A program made the translations under genes and the position numbers. The notes beneath the pieces were generated by a model. The model searched no databases and had not been told where the DNA came from. It worked only from the letters and a program-made list of their open reading frames with translations. Source: Bacillus_BD oryzisoli_A (lineage in GTDB: Bacteria > Bacillota > Bacilli > Bacillales > Cytobacillaceae). Taken from it: a DNA stretch of 64,000 nucleotides. Of this stretch, positions 15,893 to 25,295 are shown one piece after another; the stretch's first letter is position 1; the number at the start of each line of letters is the position of its first letter. The stretch lies in NCBI RefSeq assembly GCF_043641075.1, contig NZ_JBHZRC010000004.1:277215-341214 (forward strand), given 5' to 3'.

Positions 15893-16705
15893 TCATTCAT
15901 TTCTGTCTATTTGTTTCGTTTTACCCAGAATAAAAATAGGTTCCAGTTCACCTTCCTCATAAATAAACGATAAAGCGGTTATTGGAACTCTTCCAGCTGC
16001 GAAAAAGCTCATAGTCATCTGGGCAAGGATATCATAGCCTGTATCGTTTTCGATATCCGCAATAATTAACACATCTTGATGCGGCACCGCTACAGCCATT
16101 GTTCCTTTTATTTTCTTTTGCATTTCCTTTAAAAAGGAATCATTTAATATCCTGCTGGCATCATAACCATCGTTTTTATTTAAAAAGTAAAAGGTATTTC
16201 CTGCTACAATATCGGTTTTCATTTCAGTAGATAGTGAACGAACATTAAATAAGGCCATTTCCTTAATACGTTTTTCATCCCATTGCTCCTTTTCAAGAAG
16301 AGCTTGATCAATCAGCCTATACGTATTTCCCAGGTCAAGCGCGTAATAAATTCTAGTCTCTGCTGTATGGTCGTCATAAATAAATTGCTGTCCCTCATTT
16401 GTCTCCAATGGAAAAGAAGTGGACCGGATGACAGGAAAGATGTTTTTTTCTTTCCCTGAAATCGCTGCATCTGACTCCAGAGCCTGCAGTCCTTCTTCTA
16501 CATAATAAATGATTTCATCAATTGCCTTATCCTTTTGTTCCTGCCATTTTGCTATGACACCTGGCAAAGAAATCGTAATCCCTTTCCCAGTCTCTTTATG
16601 TTCAATACGTAATTGATCATTTTTACGATCATAATCAAACTTTCGCTCCGGATGTGCAAGCCGTTTTTGCAGCTCATTTTTCATTTTGATACTATCCATT
16701 TTCAT
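15893..16705 (-). CDS. ytpQ: DUF1444 protein YtpQ
   Basis: 270 residues, full-length match to the YtpQ/DUF1444 family: PVIRSTSFP, YDDHTAETRIYYALDLG and VPHQDVLIIADI are family hallmarks. Function is unknown; in B. subtilis it neighbours ytpP and ytpR. It follows ytpP with a terminator between (16749-16779), so it may have its own promoter. AAGGAG lies 9 bases before the ATG. The ytpR gene expected on the sftA side is missing here. Confidence 0.9.
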   Translation of the reverse strand: MKMDSIKMKNELQKRLAHPERKFDYDRKNDQLRIEHKETGKGITISLPGVIAKWQEQKDKAIDEIIYYVEEGLQALESDAAISGKEKNIFPVIRSTSFPLETNEGQQFIYDDHTAETRIYYALDLGNTYRLIDQALLEKEQWDEKRIKEMALFNVRSLSTEMKTDIVAGNTFYFLNKNDGYDASRILNDSFLKEMQKKIKGTMAVAVPHQDVLIIADIENDTGYDILAQMTMSFFAAGRVPITALSFIYEEGELEPIFILGKTKQIDRNE

Positions 16706-16748
16706 TATACAAGCTCCTTATAAAGACATTCTTTATTATTCTACATGA

Positions 16749-16779
16749 TAAAACCCCTCATCTCAAAGATAAGGGGATT
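16749..16779. terminator. terminator between ytpP and ytpQ
   Basis: CCCCTCATCT (16754-16763) pairs with AGATAAGGGG (16767-16776), one mismatch; the minus-strand copy is followed by TTTT. Confidence 0.65.
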
Positions 16780-16805
16780 CATATAGAAAAATACGTTGCA
16801 CTAGT

Positions 16806-17120
16806 TTATTTAAGATTTTCAATAAACCGTTCAATTTCTTCCTGTGTTTTTTGATCTTTGCTGACAAATCGGCCTAGTTCGCGGCCGCCCTCATAGGCAA
16901 TAAAGCTTGGAATGCCAAAGACATCCTGTTCAATACATAAATCAATAAATTGATCACGGTCCACATGAATAAATGTATATTCACTATATTTTGCCTCTAC
17001 ATCAGGCATAAACGGTTCAATAAAGCGACAATCCTTACACCAGTCTGCTGAAAAGACAAAGATGTGTTTTCCGGTATTACGTAATTCTGTATATTGTTCA
17101 ACTGATTCTAGATTTTTCAA
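16806..17120 (-). CDS. ytpP: thioredoxin-like protein YtpP
   Basis: Thioredoxin fold with the redox motif W-C-K-D-C (FSADWCKDCRFIEPF) and the cis-Pro loop FGIPSFIAYEGG. The longest frame starts at ATG 17135, but that codon has no ribosome binding site while GGAGG lies inside the frame 8 bases before a TTG at 17120. I therefore start at the TTG, giving 104 residues (MKNLESVEQ). Likely a cytoplasmic thiol-disulfide oxidoreductase of unknown partner. Confidence 0.88.
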   Translation of the reverse strand: MKNLESVEQYTELRNTGKHIFVFSADWCKDCRFIEPFMPDVEAKYSEYTFIHVDRDQFIDLCIEQDVFGIPSFIAYEGGRELGRFVSKDQKTQEEIERFIENLK

Positions 17121-17162
17121 TGTAATTTCCTCCATTTTTTATAATTATTACTGCTGTTACAC

Positions 17163-17240
17163 TGTTGTTGATTTCCGTTCCAGGCACTTCGCTTTCCGCG
17201 GGCGACCGCAGGAGTCTTCGTGCCTTCCACTGCAATCAAG
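17163..17240. repeat. extragenic palindromic repeat, copy 1
   Basis: About 78 bases that recur at 50791-50868. Shared blocks are TGTTGATTTCCGTT, AGGCACTTCGC, GGCGACCGCAGGAGTCTTCG and TGCCTTCCACT. The ends are imperfect inverted copies (TGTTGATT-8 bases-AGGCAC). It lies upstream of ytpP, outside any gene. It resembles a short REP or MITE-like element of Bacillaceae. The right end is more decayed here (CAATCAAGC) than in copy 2. Confidence 0.8.
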
Positions 17241-17349
17241 CTGGTTTCAAAATTAATTTTGGAATTTAACACAGCAAAAGGATCAATATCTGTATCCTAC
17301 ACTTTTTGATGATAACAAACCCTAAAAGCACTGACCATCAAAAAGCTTG

Positions 17350-18423
17350 TTATCCATTTTGCAGGATGGTGTTTAAGGTAGTCCGATTAGATGCCTTAAC
17401 TAATCTTGTCACTAATTCTTTTGCGGCCGCATAATCATCAATATGGATGATGCTTGCCGGTGTATGAATGTAGCGCGAACAAATTCCAATCACAGCACTT
17501 GGTACTCCTTCGTTTGCAACATGAACCCGGCCGGCATCTGTACCGCCTTGAGAAATAAAGTATTGATACGGAATCTTATGTGATTCAGCCGTATCAAGTA
17601 CAAATTCCCTCATCCCTCTGTGTGTGACCATGGTCCGATCTAGAATTCGAAGTAAGGCTCCTTTCCCGAGATGGCCAAATTCATCCTTTTTACCCGACAT
17701 ATCATTTGCCGGACTAGCATCTAGTGCGTAAAACAGATCAGGCTTAATCATATTTGCGGCTGTCTGAGCTCCTCGGAGCCCCACTTCCTCCTGAACGGTT
17801 GCACCTGAATACAAGACATTCGGCAGCGTTTCATTCTGCAGTTCCTCGAGAAGCTCAATGGCTAAACCGCAGCCATATCGGTTATCCCAAGCTTTAGCCA
17901 TGATTTTTTTATTATTTGCCATTGGTGTAAATGGACAGACAGGGACAATTTGCTGCCCTGGCTTAATCCCAATCCTAATAGCATCCTCTTTATCATCTGC
18001 ACCGATATCAATCAACATATTTGAAATTTCCATTGGCTTTTTCCGCTGCTCATCGCTAAGAAGATGTGGTGGAATAGAACCAATAACACCAGGAACCGGA
18101 CCATCCTTTGTGATGACTTGGACCGCAGTAGCCAGCATCACCTGGTTCCACCAGCCACCGATTGTTTGAAAGCGAATCATACCACTATCCGTTATCGAGG
18201 TGACCATGAAACCCACTTCGTCCATATGACCTGCAACCATAACGGTCGGACCGTTTTCATCCCCTCTTTTGACGCCGAAGACACTCCCCAGCTTATCCTG
18301 AACAATCTCGTCAGTATACTTACTTAATTGTTCCCGCATGAAGCTCCGAACAGCATGTTCATTTCCGGCTATACCTGGCAGCTCTGTTAGGGTCTTAAAC
18401 AACTGTAAAGTTTTTTCCATCAT
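17350..18423 (-). CDS. ytoP: M42-family glutamyl aminopeptidase YtoP
   Basis: Metallo-aminopeptidase of the M42 family (tetrahedral FrvX/YsdC type), 357 residues. Metal and catalytic motifs are visible: GHMDEVGFMV, AWDNRYGCGLAIELL, TVQEEVGLRGA (catalytic Glu), YALDASPAND and HTPASIIHIDDY. Cytoplasmic peptide trimming is the expected role. The first of two adjacent ATG codons is taken because it is nearer the GAGGAG box. No partner gene is co-directional nearby except ytpP, about 230 bases downstream. Confidence 0.93.
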   Translation of the reverse strand: MMEKTLQLFKTLTELPGIAGNEHAVRSFMREQLSKYTDEIVQDKLGSVFGVKRGDENGPTVMVAGHMDEVGFMVTSITDSGMIRFQTIGGWWNQVMLATAVQVITKDGPVPGVIGSIPPHLLSDEQRKKPMEISNMLIDIGADDKEDAIRIGIKPGQQIVPVCPFTPMANNKKIMAKAWDNRYGCGLAIELLEELQNETLPNVLYSGATVQEEVGLRGAQTAANMIKPDLFYALDASPANDMSGKKDEFGHLGKGALLRILDRTMVTHRGMREFVLDTAESHKIPYQYFISQGGTDAGRVHVANEGVPSAVIGICSRYIHTPASIIHIDDYAAAKELVTRLVKASNRTTLNTILQNG

Positions 18424-18655
18424 TTCAGGTCACACTCCTCTTTTTTTAACTATCCTGTTATGTATATATCCATGTTTATCATTTTACCTAAATTTTTATT
18501 ACAGTACCATTTTCACGATATAGCATTCCCTATCCTATGTTCAACTATTTTTCACTGCCTTGGACTAATTGCTTGAAAACAGTTATCTATTATTCGTATT
18601 TTTGATAAGATAAGTAACAGAGTCATGTATTCATTAATTTTAAGGAGGTTCTTTC

Positions 18656-18970
18656 GTGAATTGGAAAACCTTTCTCACCGGTTTAGGATCCGGTGTCGCA
18701 GTCGGCATTGTTCTAAGTAAAACAATAGATAAAAATAGTACAATTTCAGCTGAAAAAGCATTAGCGAATGCAAAAAGTGCTTTCAAAAAGCACGGTCCGA
18801 TTTCAGGTTCATGGATTCAAATGGAAAAACAGCCTTATTCGAAATCGCTCTTGGATTATGAAGTCTATATCGGCGGGATTTCAAGGGTCGTCGATGGGCA
18901 AACGGAGCAATATGAATTTATTGTTGATACAGCAACTGGAGCAATTATTGATGCCTATCCACTAAGCTAA
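18656..18970 (+). CDS. ytzB: PepSY-domain membrane-anchored protein YtzB
   Basis: 104 residues. One N-terminal membrane or signal-anchor segment (FLTGLGSGVAVGIVLS, about 5-20), then a PepSY-like domain ending EYEFIVDTATGAIIDAYP. PepSY proteins are thought to modulate extracytoplasmic proteases, but no target is known here. It starts with GTG 8 bases after AAGGAGG. Monocistronic, ended by the terminator at 18969. Confidence 0.87.
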   Translation: MNWKTFLTGLGSGVAVGIVLSKTIDKNSTISAEKALANAKSAFKKHGPISGSWIQMEKQPYSKSLLDYEVYIGGISRVVDGQTEQYEFIVDTATGAIIDAYPLS

Positions 18971-18996
18971 AAAATCCCCTTACAGGGGATTTTTTA
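18969..18996. terminator. bidirectional terminator between ytzB and ytnP
   Basis: AAAAAATCCCCT (18969-18980) pairs perfectly with AGGGGATTTTTT (18984-18995) around a 3-base loop. Confidence 0.9.
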
Positions 18997-19014
18997 TGCT
19001 GCAGTGTATTTCCA

Positions 19015-19854
19015 TTATCGTTCTCTACGAATAGACTCCGTAAGATTTCCATCCTTATCCCATTTAACAGCTCGATAATACGTATCATGATAAAACGTAA
19101 ACCAGGCATTGCAATTAAGTCCATATTGCGTCCATTTCTGTTTGGCTGCAATTGAATTCATCGGATAATCATCATATGCCATCACCCACAAAACATTTTG
19201 ATGTGCATGTGTCGGCATAATATCTGCCATGTGTATGACTGTATCCTTTTCGTCCTCCAAAACGATGATTGAATGGCCGTCACTATGCCCGCCGGTATGA
19301 ATAAGCTTAAGGATCCCCATTGACCATTCTTTTTCAAACACTTCAACCTTTCCGGCAACGGCTTCCCAGTTCTCTTTCCAATATGTACTTTTTGAGCGGA
19401 TATTGGGCTGCCTCATTTCATCCCATTCAGTTCGATTGACAATGATTTTTGCATTTGGAAAAACAGGAACGTATTCACTGCCGTCTGTTTTGGTTAAACC
19501 ACAGGCATGATCAAAATGCAAATGAGTCATCAGTACATAGTCAATATCCAGCAGTGTTAAACCCAGCTTTTCTAATGATTCTTCAAGCTTTGATTCCTCT
19601 TCCGCACCAAAATTCCGTCTTTGTTTTTCAGATAATTTCCCTTTCCCTATTCCCGAGTCTATTAAAAAATTAGTTCCATTCATTTGAATCAGAATAGGGT
19701 CTGTTCGCAGCTCAATTTGATTTTTCTCGTTACAAGGATATTTCTTTATCCATAGAGGTTTCGGAACTACACCAAACATAGCTCCTCCATCCAGGTTATT
19801 GACCCCGCCATTTAACCATGTCAGCTTGCAATTAGTTAACTGTAGCGTTTCCAT
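19015..19854 (-). CDS. ytnP: metallo-beta-lactamase fold lactonase YtnP
   Basis: MBL-fold hydrolase; B. subtilis YtnP opens N-acyl-homoserine lactones and can blunt signalling by other bacteria. The zinc motif H-L-H-F-D-H is in MTHLHFDHACG, and later ligands are in HTGGHSDGHS and MADIMPTHAH. I start at the second of two ATGs (19854, METLQLTN), 7 bases after GGAGG and matching the B. subtilis start; 19857 is the alternative. The true substrate here is not shown by the sequence. Confidence 0.9.
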   Translation of the reverse strand: METLQLTNCKLTWLNGGVNNLDGGAMFGVVPKPLWIKKYPCNEKNQIELRTDPILIQMNGTNFLIDSGIGKGKLSEKQRRNFGAEEESKLEESLEKLGLTLLDIDYVLMTHLHFDHACGLTKTDGSEYVPVFPNAKIIVNRTEWDEMRQPNIRSKSTYWKENWEAVAGKVEVFEKEWSMGILKLIHTGGHSDGHSIIVLEDEKDTVIHMADIMPTHAHQNVLWVMAYDDYPMNSIAAKQKWTQYGLNCNAWFTFYHDTYYRAVKWDKDGNLTESIRRER

Positions 19855-19987
19855 CATTGGCCCTCCCTTACATGACGTTTTTTTTTGATTCTCGAGTCTA
19901 AAATAATTGTTTACGCAAAAAATATATTATATAATTCTGAAATTTTCAAATCTAATAGCTCGAGTTAGTACCTTTTTTACTAAAATA

Positions 19988-20018
19988 TAAAAAAAGGCTG
20001 AACATTATCAGCCTTTTT
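19988..20018 (-). terminator. terminator of trmB overlapping its stop
   Basis: AAAAAGGCTGA (19991-20001) pairs with TCAGCCTTTTT (20008-20018). The trmB TGA (20010-20008) is part of the stem. Confidence 0.85.
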
Positions 20019-20655
20019 TTTGAAATTGTACCTCACTGCGATAAATCCGATTGCCTCTCTCCGAAAACTTTTCTTCGTACTCCGTCATAATATTTCCTTC
20101 GAAAAGGCTGTTATGCAAATCAAGGCTGACAAATTTCAGCAGCATACCGTATTCAGAAAAACTCATAAGAGAATATTCAAACAATCCTTGATTATCTGTT
20201 TTAAAATGGATTTCTCCTTGTTCTGGGAGAATTTCCTCGTAAATCTTTAAAAAGGTTTTATACGTCAAACGACGCTTCGCATGACGAGTTTTAGGCCAAG
20301 GGTCTGAAAAATTCAAATAGACTCTGGAGACTTCCCCCTTTTCAAAGTATTGCGGCAAATCCACAGCATTGGCATTCAGGAGCTTTACATTTGGTACCTC
20401 CGCTTCAATTAATCGGTCCAGCGCAGATACAATGACACTTTCCTGCAGTTCAATCCCCAAGTAATTAACAGAGGGGTTAGCCTTTGCCATTTCTGTAATA
20501 AAACGACCTTTACCAGTGCCAATTTCAATATGAAGCGGTTGATTCTTCTCGTATACTGTACTCCACTTTCCTTTTAATCCTTCTGGATCAGATACTACAT
20601 ATTGCGGGTACTGCTCAATTTTTTCTTTTGCCCAAGGTTTATGTCTTAAACGCAT
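20008..20655 (-). CDS. trmB: tRNA (guanine-N7)-methyltransferase
   Basis: Methylates G46 of tRNA using S-adenosylmethionine. 215 residues. SAM motif IEIGTGKGRFITEMA, then NYLGIELQESV, and the TrmB signature NFSDPWPKTRHAKRRLT; FKTDNQGLFEYS is also typical. GGGAGG 6 bases before the ATG. It is followed downstream by ytnP and preceded, on the other strand, by ytzH. Confidence 0.96.
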   Translation of the reverse strand: MRLRHKPWAKEKIEQYPQYVVSDPEGLKGKWSTVYEKNQPLHIEIGTGKGRFITEMAKANPSVNYLGIELQESVIVSALDRLIEAEVPNVKLLNANAVDLPQYFEKGEVSRVYLNFSDPWPKTRHAKRRLTYKTFLKIYEEILPEQGEIHFKTDNQGLFEYSLMSFSEYGMLLKFVSLDLHNSLFEGNIMTEYEEKFSERGNRIYRSEVQFQKKG

Positions 20656-20822
20656 GGTGACCTCCCTAAATATAATTTTCGAACATTTTTACTTGTTAGC
20701 ATACATCCTCAACCCAAAATAATTCCATCGAATACGAATAAATTAAAAAAGAACTCACAAAATAAATTGTGAATTCTCCTTTACATTTTTACGTAGGAGA
20801 CTGACAGAAAGGATGTATTAGC

Positions 20823-21101
20823 ATGCCACTTCAATATCAGGATCAAGTAAATTTACTAAAGGATATTTTATCTAACCATCAGACAGATTGCTGCGGGTCT
20901 GTCTCTGAATGTGAACAATTAGAACGCTTAATAAAATCATTAATGGTTAATTCCAATATCGATCAAAGCGACAAACAGGTTCTCAGTCAAATTTATGATT
21001 ACAGTCAAAGCGGAATCAATGCATCAAATCTAGATGCTCATATTGAATCACATCAGCAGCAGTTATCGCAATGGGTTGACAATATGGACCAGCTATCATA
21101 A
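20823..21101 (+). CDS. ytzH: YtzH-like protein
   Basis: 92 residues, predicted all-helical and soluble, matching the YtzH family (LKDILSNHQTDCCGSVSECEQLERLIKSL). A Cys-Cys pair and a third Cys (near residues 22-29) might bind a metal. Function unknown. AAAGGATG box upstream. Its 3' end overlaps the convergent ytmP gene by 6 bases. Confidence 0.85.
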   Translation: MPLQYQDQVNLLKDILSNHQTDCCGSVSECEQLERLIKSLMVNSNIDQSDKQVLSQIYDYSQSGINASNLDAHIESHQQQLSQWVDNMDQLS

Positions 21102-21875
21102 TGACAGGTATTGATACAGCCTGTCTAGCTCTTTATTCATTTCGGCAAGACGTGCCTTATCTTTATGCCATTGAATAGAAGCAAGAGTCTGAGCCATAAC
21201 ATACCATTTCATACGTAGCAGTAAATGATCATCTAATGCTATACCATAGAGATTCAGCCATGCCTCCCATTCATTTCTCGGTATATACCAATAAAGCAAT
21301 GTACCGATATCAATGGCAGGATCTGCTACAACAGCCCCGTCCCAATCAATTAAATACAGCTGGTTGTTTTCATCAAGCAGCCAGTTGTTATGATTCACAT
21401 CACAATGACACACCACTTTATTTTCATAATGAATCCCATTCATATGACTCTCAAGGAATTTGAGTGACGCTTTTACAGAATCAAGTTGGCGAATCTCATT
21501 ATCCAAATCCTGTTTAATTGCTTGCAAAATCTTTACAGGCTGCATAGGAGTTTTCCCAAGACGCTTTAACATACTTAGCAGCGGCTTTGACTTATGGATT
21601 TTCCGTAGGAGCTTCGCGACGTTTTCTTGGTTCATTTCTGAAGGCTGCAGTTCCCGTCCATTTAACCATTGCTGCGCAGTAAAAACATCGCCGGTTTCCA
21701 ATCTTTTGGTCCATACAAGCTTAGGAACAATGCCTTCTGCTGATAGGCTGGCCAAAAATGGAGAAGTATTTCGTTTTAGAAAATATTGATTTTCTTCGTG
21801 TTGTGCATAAAAGGCTTCCCCGGTTGCTCCGCCTGCGGGAACGATCTCCCAATCATGTCCAAAAAAGTGTTCCAA
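21096..21875 (-). CDS. ytmP: APH-family phosphotransferase YtmP
   Basis: Aminoglycoside phosphotransferase/choline kinase fold, 259 residues. The catalytic HxDxxxxN loop reads VCHCDVNHNNWLL, followed by the metal-binding YLIDWDGAVVADPAIDIG. Substrate unknown; a small-molecule kinase is expected. It starts with TTG preceded by AGGTGAAC. The neighbour trmB gene is a conserved partner in Bacillus, which may hint at an RNA or translation link, but that is only context. Confidence 0.88.
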   Translation of the reverse strand: MEHFFGHDWEIVPAGGATGEAFYAQHEENQYFLKRNTSPFLASLSAEGIVPKLVWTKRLETGDVFTAQQWLNGRELQPSEMNQENVAKLLRKIHKSKPLLSMLKRLGKTPMQPVKILQAIKQDLDNEIRQLDSVKASLKFLESHMNGIHYENKVVCHCDVNHNNWLLDENNQLYLIDWDGAVVADPAIDIGTLLYWYIPRNEWEAWLNLYGIALDDHLLLRMKWYVMAQTLASIQWHKDKARLAEMNKELDRLYQYLSL

Positions 21876-21984
21876 TGCTGTTCACCTGCAATTTCTAATA
21901 ACTGCCTAAAAAGCTTTAAGCGCCTGCTTTCCCCTTTAAAGAGAGATTAGACGCCAAGCTTATGCGATATCTAAGTTTTATATG

Positions 21985-22033
21985 TAAAAAAGACAGCTAT
22001 TGAGCGATAATATTTTACAATAGCCATCTTTTA
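21985..22033 (-). terminator. terminator downstream of the pullulanase gene
   Basis: AAAAGACAGCTATTG and CAATAGCCATCTTTT form a long stem with two mismatches; the minus-strand copy ends in a T-run. Confidence 0.7.
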
Positions 22034-22097
22034 AATTTTATCCTCACATTCCTAAGCCGTCAAGACCATCCTTTGTTTTCGTTTGTCAAATTGAAAT

Positions 22098-24239
22098 TTA
22101 GTCCTTAAATAATACATACGTACTAATCGGTTTTAATTCCAACTTTTCCTTCACATGATTTATTGGAATGATGCCGCTTTTCTCATCATCGGCCACTATA
22201 CGCCAATCCCCATCTGGTAGAGTGATGACTTCAGCTGTCTTTGTTGGGTTGAGAAATACGGCGATAGACTGACATGGTCCATAACTGTCAACATCCTGCA
22301 AAATCCAGCCGATAAGCGGCTTCTTTAAAGATAAAAAACACATATGTTTTCGAATCAAGTCAGCAGCAGGCAAGCGAAAGGCACGGTGAGATAATCTGAT
22401 TGCTATTATTCCTTTTATATAATCAACATGATGACAAAACTCGTCCTTACGATCCCAGTCAAGCTGATTAATCTCATCACTCGATTTATAGCTGTTTCCC
22501 TCTCCTTTTTTTGTACGAAAGAACTCCTGTCCACTATGGAGAAAGGGAATTCCCTGCGATAACAGCACCATAACTGTTGCAAGACGATGATACTTTTGGA
22601 TATTTGATGGATCCTCATTTTGCAAGCAAACAGCCAGTTTATCCCATAATGTATGGTTATCATGTGATTCAACATAGTTCACACTTTGGTTCGGTTCAGA
22701 AAATAGCCCTTCATGATGATTCACCCCGATACTTCCTGCAAGTACCTGTAGTGCCATATCATAATAATGTTCATTTCCTAGTGCATAGCCTAAATCGTAC
22801 GTGTTAAATGTGCTGCCTTTAATACAATCACGAAACCAATCATTAAATTGACCAATTCGCGGCAAACTGCTTTGATTATGGATATTCGCTTTTCGTTCGT
22901 TTGGAAGAGGTGTATTAAGATCCCAGCCTTCACCTATTAATAGTACTGATGGATCAATTAGATCAACCGCAGACCTGATTTCATTCATTGTATCCATATC
23001 TAGAATCCCCATTAAATCAAAGCGAAACCCGTCAACCTGATACTCTTTCAGCCAAAATAATACGGAATCGAGAATGAATTTCCTTACCATTTTCCGCTCT
23101 GAAGCAATATCATTCCCTACCCCTGTTCCATTTGAAGGCATTCCGTGTTCATCATGGCGAAAGTAATAACCTGGCACTACTTTTTCAAAGCTCGATGTTT
23201 CTCTTTCATACACATGGTTATATACAACATCTACTATTACACGGAGTCCATTTTGATGGATCGTCTCAATGAGTTGTTTTAGTTCATTTATTCTGCTGTA
23301 TGGATCATGAGGATTTGTACTATAGCTGCCATCCGGAACATTGTAATGAAGAGGATTATAGCCCCAGTTGTACTCCACTTTCTTTCCGAGTTCATCCACT
23401 CCGGCAAAATCATGCAGCGGAAGAAGCTCAATGTGGGTGACCCCTAGCTCTTTTATATAGCTGAGACCTGTTGCAGTGCCATTTCTGGTTTTTGTGCCCA
23501 TTTCTGCTGCACCTAAATAGGTTCCTTTTCGAGAAGCACCACTGTTCGGATGAATCGTTAAATCCCTTATATGGGTTTCATAAATCACACTGTCAACTGC
23601 ATTTTCTAACGGGGACAGCTTCTTTTCCAAACGCTTTGTTTTATTTAAATCAATGATTACCCCTTCTTCTCCGTTCGCAGTGACTGCGACCGCATAGGGA
23701 TCAACAGCTTCCTTCCATTGTAGATTTATACAAACTAAATACGTATAAAGGCTATGCTCCAAATCCCGATGAACTTCAACCTTCCAAACACCTTTTTCCT
23801 CTCTCGTTAAATCAATAATCTCCTGATTACATCTGTCAGAGGCAATTAATTTTAGCTTTACACCTGTTGCCGTTGGCGCCCAAAGCTTAAAGGTCGTGTG
23901 ATTGGTTTGATAGGAGACACCCAATGGTCCGTCATAATAGAAAGCTTCATCGAAGGCACTTGTTCTCGTTACTGCTCCAACTTGCAAATCTGTTTTCCTT
24001 TGTAAATGATCCTTAACCCAATACTGACTACCAATAATCAATTCTTCCTGTGTATGGCAGATGTATTTTATAAATTCATTGAGGTTTATTTTTTCAACAA
24101 TAGTAAGCGGAATTTCATCCCCATCACATTCCAATGTAAAGGTTCTCTCATCGTCGTGATGAAGAGCATGAGGGATTATGATTGTGATTATTTTCATTTC
24201 ATCTAGATAGGCTTGATATTCCCGTTCAATGGCAATCAT
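22098..24239 (-). CDS. amyX: type I pullulanase
   Basis: Cleaves alpha-1,6 bonds in pullulan, glycogen or branched dextrins; 713 residues with no signal peptide, so intracellular like B. subtilis AmyX. N-terminal beta domain and CBM48 (about 100-190), then a GH13_14 barrel. Motifs: EYNWGYNP (the type I pullulanase signature, usually YNWGYDP), DVVYNHVY, GFRFDLMGILD (nucleophile Asp), IGEGWDL (acid/base Glu) and VESHDNHTLWDKL. It is the last gene of a minus-strand run ytlP-ytlQ-amyX. The ribosome binding site is weak (GAAGGGA). Confidence 0.95.
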   Translation of the reverse strand: MIAIEREYQAYLDEMKIITIIIPHALHHDDERTFTLECDGDEIPLTIVEKINLNEFIKYICHTQEELIIGSQYWVKDHLQRKTDLQVGAVTRTSAFDEAFYYDGPLGVSYQTNHTTFKLWAPTATGVKLKLIASDRCNQEIIDLTREEKGVWKVEVHRDLEHSLYTYLVCINLQWKEAVDPYAVAVTANGEEGVIIDLNKTKRLEKKLSPLENAVDSVIYETHIRDLTIHPNSGASRKGTYLGAAEMGTKTRNGTATGLSYIKELGVTHIELLPLHDFAGVDELGKKVEYNWGYNPLHYNVPDGSYSTNPHDPYSRINELKQLIETIHQNGLRVIVDVVYNHVYERETSSFEKVVPGYYFRHDEHGMPSNGTGVGNDIASERKMVRKFILDSVLFWLKEYQVDGFRFDLMGILDMDTMNEIRSAVDLIDPSVLLIGEGWDLNTPLPNERKANIHNQSSLPRIGQFNDWFRDCIKGSTFNTYDLGYALGNEHYYDMALQVLAGSIGVNHHEGLFSEPNQSVNYVESHDNHTLWDKLAVCLQNEDPSNIQKYHRLATVMVLLSQGIPFLHSGQEFFRTKKGEGNSYKSSDEINQLDWDRKDEFCHHVDYIKGIIAIRLSHRAFRLPAADLIRKHMCFLSLKKPLIGWILQDVDSYGPCQSIAVFLNPTKTAEVITLPDGDWRIVADDEKSGIIPINHVKEKLELKPISTYVLFKD

Positions 24240-24304
24240 TTCTCTTCATTCCCTTCACTTCCTTTTATTTGAAAATCATGTAATTTAAGCGGCAAATTTA
24301 AAAG

Positions 24305-25267
24305 CTATTTTTCGTTTCCTTCATCTACTTCCCATTCCTGACGCCTGATGGAAGTCGTTTGGCAATAATCTAATAATGCTTTTGCGCCCTTTAATTGAGT
24401 TGATTTTAAAGGGGACCTAAGCCGCCTTAACGAGGTAAACCATTCTTCGTAGTTTCGTTTATCGATTAATGTCACATCATATGGTGGTAACGGGTAATCG
24501 ATGAATCCATTTCTTGACAGAATCACTTTGTGAATGGGTAGCTCAATTTCGTATAACTGAAATAATTTTTTCACGATCTTTTCTGTTCGATTTGCTGAGA
24601 GTAGCGGATTAACAATTCTTTTCTCCTTATTCTTAGTTCTGACATCCCAGAACTTTTGATTGGAGCCAACAAATACGGATAAATCGTGATCCTCTAAAAA
24701 CGTAATACACCAGACATCTGTCGGACTAATTAAGATCGATTCTACTTCAATCGAAGCCTTTTTTAACAAAAAAATCGGCCGATATAGGACAAGATACGTA
24801 TCCGGAAATCGCTGCAGAAAATATCGTAAATGTTCATCAAAAAAGAATCTTTTATTCATTATCGACTTTTCTGTTAATGTCGAGGTTGCCCATTTCAATT
24901 GAAAATCAAAGAGCTGATTAAGAAATTGCAGCTTTAAATCATCAACCGTTTCTGCATAATGAACCATAGCTGTGAACTGATCAAATTCAGCAGGCTCCCC
25001 AGTTTGAAGCATACTTTCATCCGTTGACAATGTTTCCGAATCATTATTACGGGAAAACAGCGTTTTTATCTTGTTTAAAAGATGTGGCTTCACTTCTATT
25101 TTCGAATCATCCTTTTGGATTAGTACAGGAGCAGCTTCAGGATTCTCCCAATTGTACCGCAGCTTTTCCCATTGCTGCTTTTTTAACGTAACAAAGCGTG
25201 AGGGATAATGAAAAATATTCTGTTCATAACGTGATGCATAATCTTGTAATTTAATTAATTGACCCAT
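24305..25267 (-). CDS. ytlQ: YtlQ-like protein with NERD-like region
   Basis: 320 residues, matching in position and character B. subtilis YtlQ, of unknown function. The middle part (about 165-240: ESILISPTDVWCITFLEDHDL, FWDVRTKNKEKRIVNPLLSANR) resembles the NERD nuclease-related domain, but I cannot confirm catalytic residues. The C-terminal part is basic. Separated by 28 bases from ytlP and 65 from amyX, so likely co-transcribed. The ytlR gene that B. subtilis has nearby is absent. Confidence 0.7.
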   Translation of the reverse strand: MGQLIKLQDYASRYEQNIFHYPSRFVTLKKQQWEKLRYNWENPEAAPVLIQKDDSKIEVKPHLLNKIKTLFSRNNDSETLSTDESMLQTGEPAEFDQFTAMVHYAETVDDLKLQFLNQLFDFQLKWATSTLTEKSIMNKRFFFDEHLRYFLQRFPDTYLVLYRPIFLLKKASIEVESILISPTDVWCITFLEDHDLSVFVGSNQKFWDVRTKNKEKRIVNPLLSANRTEKIVKKLFQLYEIELPIHKVILSRNGFIDYPLPPYDVTLIDKRNYEEWFTSLRRLRSPLKSTQLKGAKALLDYCQTTSIRRQEWEVDEGNEK

Positions 25268-25295
25268 TGTGTTCTTCCTCGTTTTCTTCTATAGT

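Noticed and set aside
22415..22807. Open frames on both strands inside the pullulanase gene
   Set aside because: They lie inside a gene with complete catalytic motifs, have no ribosome binding sites and resemble no family.
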